This document shows positions 56,001-64,000 of a stretch of 64,000 nucleotides of DNA, in pieces. Source of the DNA: Prunella strophiata (taxonomy: Eukaryota; Chordata; Aves; Passeriformes; Prunellidae); the NCBI GenBank assembly GCA_036583965.1, contig JAZBQD010000026.1, positions 2,849,400-2,913,399 on the forward strand. The letters are read 5' to 3'. How positions within the stretch are numbered: the first letter of the stretch is position 1; every line of letters starts with the position of its first letter. The notes under the pieces were generated by a model, which worked only from the letters and a program-made list of their open reading frames with translations, was not told the DNA's origin and ran no database searches. The translations under genes and the position numbers were made by a program.

Positions 56001-56274
56001 TCACAAAACTTCCTCCATGGAGAACACTCAAGTGATGTTCTGCACTGTGCTGGCTGAGTGATAACACTCTTTAGCTTTATAAATAGCAGAGCAGGCAATC
56101 CCTGGAGTGTGTGGGCTTGAGGCAGTGCACAAAGTGCCACTGTCACCCTGACCTGCTAGCAGAGCAGAGCACAGACACATCCCTTGCTGCAAGGATCAGG
56201 ATGGGGTTTTTTTTCCAGCCAGGGACTTGAGAGGAGGTGCAGGGGCCTTCAGAGAAGATCTGGCATCCCCAAAT
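53041..56274. other. Unique sequence, possibly intronic
   Basis: No gene is recognised. 53800-54130 is AT-rich with a distinctive, non-repetitive texture that could be a conserved non-coding element. Confidence 0.45.
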
Positions 56275-56462
56275 GAAGCAGCTCCCAGTGGTCATGGCCC
56301 CAAGCCTGACAGAGCTCAAGGAGTGTTTGGACAGTGCTCTCAGGGATGCACAGGGTGGGATTTTTGGGGTGTCTGTGCAAGGCCAGGAGTTGGACTGGTT
56401 GATCCTTGTGGGTCCCTTCCAGCTCAGGATGTTCTGTGACTCTGTGTTTCTGTGATTCTTGT
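56275..56462 (+). mobile_element. CR1 LINE 3' end (subtype with long TGTGATTCT tail)
   Basis: Plus-sense: 'aagcctgacagagctcaagg', 'agtgtttggacagtgctctc', 'ggccaggagttggactggtt', 'gtgggtcccttccagctcag' and the tail 'ctgtgtttctgtgattctt'. It is a different 3' UTR subtype from the copies at 9.6 and 12.2 kb. Confidence 0.88.
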
Positions 56463-59400
56463 TCTGCCAACTCCATGGGCTCCAAGGCCCATTTCTCCCC
56501 TCTCTGTCCCACATCTCAAACCTACAAACTTTGGCTTAAAGTTGGGAGATTTTTAAACCCAGAGAATTTGGGACACTTTCTGTCTGGTTTCTGCATCAAT
56601 GAAGTTCACTCTGTGACTCACACTCTTTATTTCACACCCCAGAGGCTAGAAACGTTTTTTTTTTTTTTTTTTCTCTTCCCCCCAGAAGAACACATTCTCA
56701 TATAATTATTGAACTCCCAAAGCTGAGGGCTGAAAATAAACCCCAGCAAGTGTGGCTAGACTCCCAGGGAAGTGACAAGCATGGCATGACTGTAATCTAG
56801 TCTAGTGGTGCAGACTGTGAGCAGCTAGGGGAGCACACAGCCCTGGGGAAAGCTGCTCTCCTGGGGTGAAACAGCTCCTTGATACCCTGCTGGGAGTGAT
56901 GCTGCTCTCATGGCCTGCTCCTTGGTGTGCTTTATCCCCAGTCTCAATCCTAATGCCAAAACTGTTGCTTTCAGAGTCACTTTAGAGGCACTTTGCACGG
57001 TGCAGTGCTGCTCCCTTGGCAGAGATCAGTATCTTGTGAGCCATCTGTCCTGTAAGAAACAATGCTGCCTTGTCAGGGAGATGGTGAGAACGATATCCTA
57101 CACGTTGTAATCTGTGATTTAGCAGCTCCACGCAGACATTCAGGAGAGACTGGCAGCAGAAAAAGCACAGCTTTTATCAGGGGTGCACAGATAGGAAGAA
57201 ACCCCAAGCAGCCAGGGACGTTCTGCAGGTAGTCCTTGTTTGGGGAAATGGAGCAATTAGTCAGCTTTCCTCTTTGCAGGTTCAGTGCTCAGCATCCCTT
57301 TTAGGTGCAGTAAATCACAATTTTGGTGCATGGCTGCCAAGAGCTGACCTTTGGTTTAGGTAGAAGCCAGGAAAGCATAAACCAGGTGTGCAAAGCAATG
57401 TTCAGGGAGAGCAAAGGAGACTTTGGTGGAATTGTGGGTGCATGAATGTGGGAAATGGATCTGTAGAGAGTTCTCAGGGCCTGAGAGAAGGCTCACATAG
57501 TGTGCAAACTGAGATAAGAAATACTGACTTAGAAATGCCATGGAACAGGACAGACATTATTGAGAGAGAAATGGAGCTGGAAAAAAGTTTTGAAGGATGG
57601 CCTTGCAAAAAAGACTGGACACTTTGGAGAAATAGAACTATGAAAAGTGCATTGTAGTAGGACCCATGAGGAGTAATTTTAGATGATTGGCTTTAAGGCA
57701 TGTGCAGCATGGTGTGGCAAAAGCTGATAGGCCAAGAAACACTTCTAGTGTATTGTAATTAGGAAATAGTTGGCTTCTGATTGTGATGGTGTGAATTATA
57801 ACTTCTGTATTGTCTCACTCTTCTCATGAGACTGAAAATGGAATAAAAGTTTTTAAAATTCCTCTCAGTTGCCCCATCTCTGGGTCAGAAAAGGGTGTTG
57901 TGTAACACATGAGAAGGAGAGCTCATCTCCTGCCTTGCAGGGAGCACCCCTGGTCTCTGCCTCATCCCTCTGCCAGAACTGTGACTCTGCTGCCTGGCAG
58001 AGGTACCTGAGGGATGCACCAGGAGGGGACAGAGCTCTGTGGCACCCCAGGAACTCCCAGCAGGTTCCAGACACTGGTTGTGTGGATGGCTGGAAGGGAT
58101 CAGGGCAAGGAGCCTTTACAGAGCCTCGGAGGGGAGAGAACACCAAGAGAAAAAGAGAACTGGTGGAGACATCTGAGGTAATGAGCACCTTGGGGGTGAT
58201 TTTCATTTAACTGTGAGCTCTTCCTCCCAGCAGAGGTCAGACAGAAAAGGAGAAAGTGAGGCTGTATCAGAAGAGACCTGAGAGGGAGGAGAAGGGAGAA
58301 AGGGAGGACAGGACATCTCCTCAAGAGAAAAAGTAATGTCTTGGGCTGGTCTGTGACTCCAACAGTTAAGACAGACCCCAGGGGCAAGGTATTTGTTAAC
58401 TGTTTTCTTTTTAAGGTTTGCAAAACGTTAATATTTTAAGTAGTTTATTCTTCATTAGCATAATTAAGAATACATAAGTCTAAACTCAGTGAAAACAGAA
58501 TTAACAAATTAGCAGGTGCAGGAATTTGGAAGCGAGGGGTTTGGGAAAACAGAGCTTGTAAATGTCGGCATTAAGTAGAGCAGGGAAATTGTGCCAAGCT
58601 TTATTTATGGATTTGTGCATTTCCTTTGCCTAGGCCCACTCCTGCAGCCAAAGGAATGCAACTCAATTTAAACATGAACCCCCTGCAGTTATACTGTAGC
58701 TGAGCCTGAACCCCAGAGCATATAAAATAAAATTCCTCTGAAAAGAAACTGGTGAGCCTCAATTCAGATGTCTCTTGAAGGCTGAGGTGTCTTGAATCAA
58801 CACTTAACTGAACAGGGAAGCAAACTGTAAAATTAAATCCAGAAGAAAACAGGAGAAAATTTTAGAAAAGTATCTTGTTGAAGGGAAATACAAAAAGAAA
58901 AAAGCAGTGGCATTAAGGTACACTGCAGACAAGGGCTTGGGGGGGAAAAAGGCATCCTGTGCCCATGTGAGAAGTTCCCCTTAGGAAGACCAAGAACTGA
59001 TTTCCAAGATACTGTCCTGCAGATTTTTCAATGTGTGACAGAGTAGCCCTGTGGGATATTTAAAATAAGGTTTTTCCCTGGTAATATTGGACATTTCTAG
59101 TTTTTATCATCACTTTCATGAGACAAAACTACTGCACTCCAGATCACTCTGGCACTGGGCTTGTCTCAAAAGGCACCAAAGGACTGGTATACCTGTTGAG
59201 CTGTAGGTATATAATATATATGTGTATCTGTATTTATGGGGTATCCTGCCCAGTTACCACTTGCTGTCACAAGGATGAAACAAATAACTTCTGCTCTGCT
59301 GCAGATTTCCAGCCCATACAACATGAGGATGAATGCTGTCTGTCCTTTTAAAAGGACTTTTAGGTCTGTGGCTCAAAAGATCAGGTTGTTATTATTGTTG

Positions 59401-62400
59401 GTAGCCAAAGGGCACAATGTAAGTATGGCAAAGATTAAGGAATAATGTGGTTACTGCTACAAATCTCTGACCCAAATCTCTGACTTTATTGGAATGATCT
59501 GGAGGTTGAATAAGCAAGTTTTATACTGCAGTTGTTACTCAGGAACTTCTTAGGGCATTCATGGAAGCAAAAACCTGATTGTATGCATTCCTTCACTTAG
59601 AAGCAGTATAATAGTGTTACTCCTCTCCCAAGCTGCTTTATGTCTGTGCAGCACTTTTGGTGTCTTTTGGATTTGCCTGCTTAATACTCTTGAGAACAAC
59701 ATTTTTCCACTTAAAATGAATGTGTTTTTACTGCCTGCAGCCTTTCTGTGGGTCTTCAAAAACTGTCCAGTCTGCAGTTCTAGGCTCTTTCCTGAGCTAT
59801 GTTAATGAACTAGGATTTGGCTTTGCTTCTTTATTTTATCTGCAGACTATTCTGTTTATTATCACTGTCAGGAGGAGCTCGCTCACACTTGCTTTCTATG
59901 AACATTTCTCTTTTCTGGATGGCATTTCCACCTCCCCATGAAGCTGGGGCAGTTGTTTTGTCCAGGGACTGTGAAGGATGTGATGACCAGGGCTGACTTG
60001 TGCAAAACCATGACTGAGACAAACTGTGGCTGCCCTGCAATCACAATGCTCGGTCTCCATCCTTCGAAAATCCATTCAGGGAGACCTTTTGCTCGTGGAA
60101 ATGTTTCTCTTTCTCAGCTCTGCAACCATCTGGGTGGCTCAGACTGTGGGATTTGGTGGTGAGGTGTGCCTGAACTAGGCAGGATCCAATGTGCTGAGGA
60201 AACTGCATGGAAAGGGGGCTGTGAGCTGCACTGTGTGCAGCTGCTGAAGGAGAGGGAATCTCCCCACACCAAGCTGTGCTGTATTTAAATCACTCACCTG
60301 CTCTAACTACTTCAGATATTTTGATTTTTCAGATTTTTCTTCCTCTGTCTTTAAGCCCCTAAAAAGAATATTTTTTTCTCCTGAGAAGGTTTTAGAACAG
60401 GGAAATGTCTGGAAGTTTGTTCCTTTTGCTCAGAGTGCAGGCACACAGTGACTGCCAGGCACCAGCACCCTCATGGGAGGGTGAGCTCCTTGCCCACCCA
60501 GTGCTCTCTGTTTGGCCCCATTTGTTCAGACAACTGTGAAAGTGGTGTGCTTGCTCCCCATGGGCACAGATTCCTTGTCTTCATGTCCACAGTGTTCTAC
60601 AGATGCAATGAATTTTGGCTTCTAATCCCTCTGTATTTACCATGGTTTAGAATTTAACTTGGGAAAGAGAATTCACATGTTTTGCACTTTTTCATACCCA
60701 AAAGATGCTGCAGGTGAACATAGTATTGTCTAAAAAATCCCTTTTTTTGCAACTGGGAAACATTCATTTGAGAATTGAGCCCACAAATTTGCCTTTCCTT
60801 CCAAGAACCTCCAGTCAGGTTTGAATGACAGAATTGGAACAAACCCAAAATGGAGCCAGAGGTAGAGTTCCTGCAGCACAGGAACCCTGGGGGCCCAGAG
60901 CAGGGCCTGCAGGTGATGGATGCTCCATGTGCTGGGTCTGACTCTATTTTTACACAGGTGCCAGTGAAAACAGCCCAGCAGAGCTTGTTCACAAATGGGA
61001 ACTGATAGGCACTGATAAATCCACTCATTGCCAGATGAGAAAAAGAGCCCAGACTGTTGCTGTTGGTAGTTCAGAGCTTGCTGCCACTGAACTACCAACC
61101 CCTCTCTGGCCACTGTGCCATCACCTGGACTTTTCCCTCCTAGCTGGGTGGTTCCCTTGCACTTCCAGCCAGGCTGAGGCAGCTCTGACACTCCTCACAG
61201 ACACGATGCTCCCAGATTATCTTGCTGATTGCAGGAATGATGAGCCAGAGTGGGAACAACAACAAAAAAATCTCTTGTTCAATAGGCAGAGATTACAAGC
61301 AGCAGGCACAGAAGCAGTGGACACAGAGCCTGGAGATGATAATGATGCCATGCTACATTAGTGCTGCATTAGCAGATAAGACAACAGGGCAGCGTGCTTG
61401 ACAGTATTTCTCAGTTCAGTTGACATCTCTGTTTTGTGGAAAATGAATCCACAGCCCATCTCAAACAAGTAAGGGACAGAGCAGTGACGTCAGACAGAGA
61501 AAATGAGCTTTCTGTTCTGCCTGCATTTGTAAAGATATGTACTATGAATATATTCCAGGGCTTTTTTTTTTTTTTAATCTTCTCACAATGGTACATTTTT
61601 ATTTATTACCACCTGTGTGATGGCTGTGTGGAAAGAACTGGGAGAATTGCAGACTGTAAATGCTTTATTATAATAGTAGCTAAAAGCATGTTCTGCAGCC
61701 ATTCCATCACTAGGAAGTAATTTTAATCATTTTAGTAGCCCAGACTGATTTCTGTTGAGGTAATACTGAAATATTCCATGGCTGGGTCAGTACTTCCCCC
61801 TCCTGCTGTATCCCAAAGAGGAGCTTTGCATTTGGCTCTACACCAGAGGCTTTTTCTGTCATCCTTCCCAAAGTTGTGTCTTGCTTTGCAGCTCTTGCAC
61901 CTCTGCTTCCTTCTCCCAGGTGCAGGGAAAATTCCTCTGGCTGTGCTGCAGGGAAATCTGGTTTGCAGCTGGTTTTTATTACAGAACTGCTCTTCCAGTT
62001 CCCAGCCCAGCGTGGCTGAGGAGCTGGGTTGAAATTTTAGCATCGTTAACACCCCATCAATACCGTGTGAAACTCCTGTGGGCCAGTGCTGGGCAAATCC
62101 ACCTGCAGCCCAGCCCTGGGGTGGATCAAAACACACAGAACCCATCCCTGGACATGCAGGAGGCTCGAGGGAGCCCCTAAGCATTTGAGACTTCTGGTCA
62201 GGCCTGGCTGTCTGCAGCCCAAATTCTCCATCCATGAATTACCCTCTGCCTGGTGGAGGAGATGTAGAGAACATCCTGTTGCAAAGGGAGCTTCTTGCTT
62301 ATCTTTGAACAGAATGAGCCAGGTGAATCCTCAGTGCTTTGCAAGTGGACACAAAGCTGAAGCTTCCAGCAAGGAGCTTATATTATACATATAGATATGT

Positions 62401-64000
62401 ATATATATATATCTGATACACACATATAAAACCACATAATATATCCCCATATGTGGTTGCTCATGACTCATCAATTGATTATGCAGAGGAAGAGACTGCT
62501 ACCAAAGAGTTGTCCTTTCCAAATCAAACATATATATCTTTGATAATTGTCACCCTCCCCAGGAAGTTTAAGATTTGCAGTTGGGACTTGAGTCAAATTG
62601 TGACATTTTGAGTTACTGGCAAAGAATTTTCTCCTGGCAGCTGTAAACTTTGTAATCTGAAGTTTGAGGCTTTCTTTAGGAGCACTTCTGGGTTAGGAGG
62701 TTCTGTGCTGTACCCCAGGGAATTGATGTGTTCTTACCTAGGCCTGGAGTGATGATGAGTGAAAAACACTTCATAGGGAATTTTTCTCTGCATCTTCTAA
62801 TGACATATCTCCTCTGTGAATCACGGACCACTGCAGCCTTGCATTTGTATCACACATGCTATTAGTGCTCTTCCTTTCTCTCATGTTGGGCAGTGAAAGT
62901 GGATTACTCATCCCCAATTTTATTAGCTGTCACTTTCTCATTTTTGTGTTGTGCTGTGGCCCTGTGAGTTTTGGACAGCACTTACTCCAATCAATGATAT
63001 ATTTCATATAACTTATGAGCTGAATATAAACTTTCTGAGATCATGGGGCTTTAGCTAAAAGGAATTTACACAGCCATAGAACCAGAAGGTCACTGCAATT
63101 TTATAATTTTAAAACACGTCTGAGGTCATACATTTATTCAGTCATGGCTCTCTTTGCATTTAAAGGCATCAGGAAAAATTTCTGCTTCTGGTGTTGAGAG
63201 ACATCATGAGGGGCAGTGAGACTTAGGGTTGTAATCTGGTTCCCAGTGAACTCCATGGAAAAAGCAATTTTCTGGAACAAGGGGGTATCTTTTCAGAAGG
63301 AAGGGAATTGCAGAACGTTACAAAGTCAGTTTTATTTCCTCACACTGTGCTCAGCCAGGCATTGTTAGTAAATAAGATCTAGAGCACTTAAAAGAAGGAT
63401 CCAATCACAAATTCAATTGGTCCATTAACTACATGTAATATTATTTACCTAGGTGGCCCTTCTGGACTATTTCATAGCTCAGGTTTATAACCTTTTTTAA
63501 AGAGATCAATAGTACTGAGCAGGCAGTGTGTGAGCACGATGAAAGTCAGGCCATTTTCACAGTCACGGGCCGTGATTTCCAGACCTGGAGTCCAGATTAG
63601 AATTGCAAAATGAGGAAAATGCTCTCCCTGAAACACTGAAAAGAAGAAAACAGCCTTGGCAAGAAGTGTGAAGCCAGATGTGTTGCAAGGGATCAGTTCC
63701 TTGATGGGGCTGATACCACTGGAAGGTGCAGGTGGCTTTTGCAGCACATAAACCCTGCTCAGGTCTGAGAGAAGGTGCAGTGGCATTTAACACACAGAGT
63801 TTTGCTGGTGAGAGGGAACACCCAGCTGTGCTCTGAGCAGCCTGGCAGGTGGGGGGCTTTGCTGGCTGCTCTCAGGTGTGATGCAGAGTCCCAGCATCTC
63901 TTTGCTGTTGGTCTCAGTGTCCAAGGTCTGTGTTGGATCAGTTCCTCAGGCTGCCAGATGCTCACATCCTCTGGCAGCTAAATTCAATACCCCCAGAGTC
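56463..64000. other. Long unique stretch to the window end
   Basis: No gene, RNA or retroelement is recognised over 7.5 kb. An 18-T run lies at 56655-56672, a T-run at about 61562-61576 and a (TA)n-rich tract at about 62383-62440. 58400-58740 is AT-rich and CNE-like in texture. Open frames (for example 61035-61361 and 61732-62235) show no known domain. Confidence 0.45.

Noticed and set aside
57865..58210. 113-codon frames on both strands near 58 kb
   Set aside because: Similar-length frames on both strands, no domain recognised; not supported as an exon.

Overview
This is vertebrate, almost certainly bird, nuclear DNA, and most likely from a songbird (passerine). The evidence is repeated 3' ends of CR1 LINEs (at about 5.2, 5.9, 7.7, 9.6, 12.2, 14.1, 14.6, 26.8, 28.0 and 56.3 kb), several solo LTRs of avian endogenous retrovirus type, and long minisatellites beside one short, very CpG-rich promoter-like island. 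I find no bacterial-style operon, no tRNA or rRNA gene, and no protein-coding gene I can defend. The long open frames lie in tandem repeats or across retroelement fragments. CR1 and LTR family identities rest on my memory of avian repeat families. Repeat periods, target-site duplications and copy layouts are read directly from the sequence.

Layout. 1-2130 is a 20/21-bp minisatellite with two unit types that runs off the left edge. 3175-3954 is a long (TTCC)n tract. 5.2-14.7 kb is unique sequence with many CR1 fragments; one CR1 is split by a complete 623-bp solo LTR (6076-6698) flanked by a 6-bp target duplication. 15-22.4 kb is mostly unique, with a decayed retroviral pol scrap near 20.0 kb. 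22454-23680 is a 36-bp minisatellite whose units each carry a short dyad. 24-31 kb is unique sequence with two copies of an octamer-containing element 1505 bp apart, and CR1 copies including a chimeric one.

The centrepiece is 31.4-39.4 kb. The minus-strand end of an ERV LTR (31394-31840) runs without a break into a 4.8-kb array of 40-bp units (31841-36635) that appear to be an amplified piece of that LTR's own U3 region. This array abuts, across a shared GGGGTGTG motif, a 2.1-kb G/T-rich 17/21-bp minisatellite with nearly one CpG per unit (36636-38768). That array leads into a CpG island (38769-39420) with GC boxes, a CTCF-like site, a consensus splice donor and a small 17-bp-period minisatellite. 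An LTR, its satellite, a CpG minisatellite and a probable promoter are therefore contiguous.

39.4-64 kb is mostly unique sequence, perhaps intron or flank of whatever the island drives. It holds a second small CpG patch (45.3 kb), a solo LTR with a 4-bp target duplication (51259-51819), another LTR-like block (52326 to about 53040) and one more CR1 end. If the island is a promoter reading rightward, the right-hand 25 kb could be its first intron, but no downstream exon was recognised.
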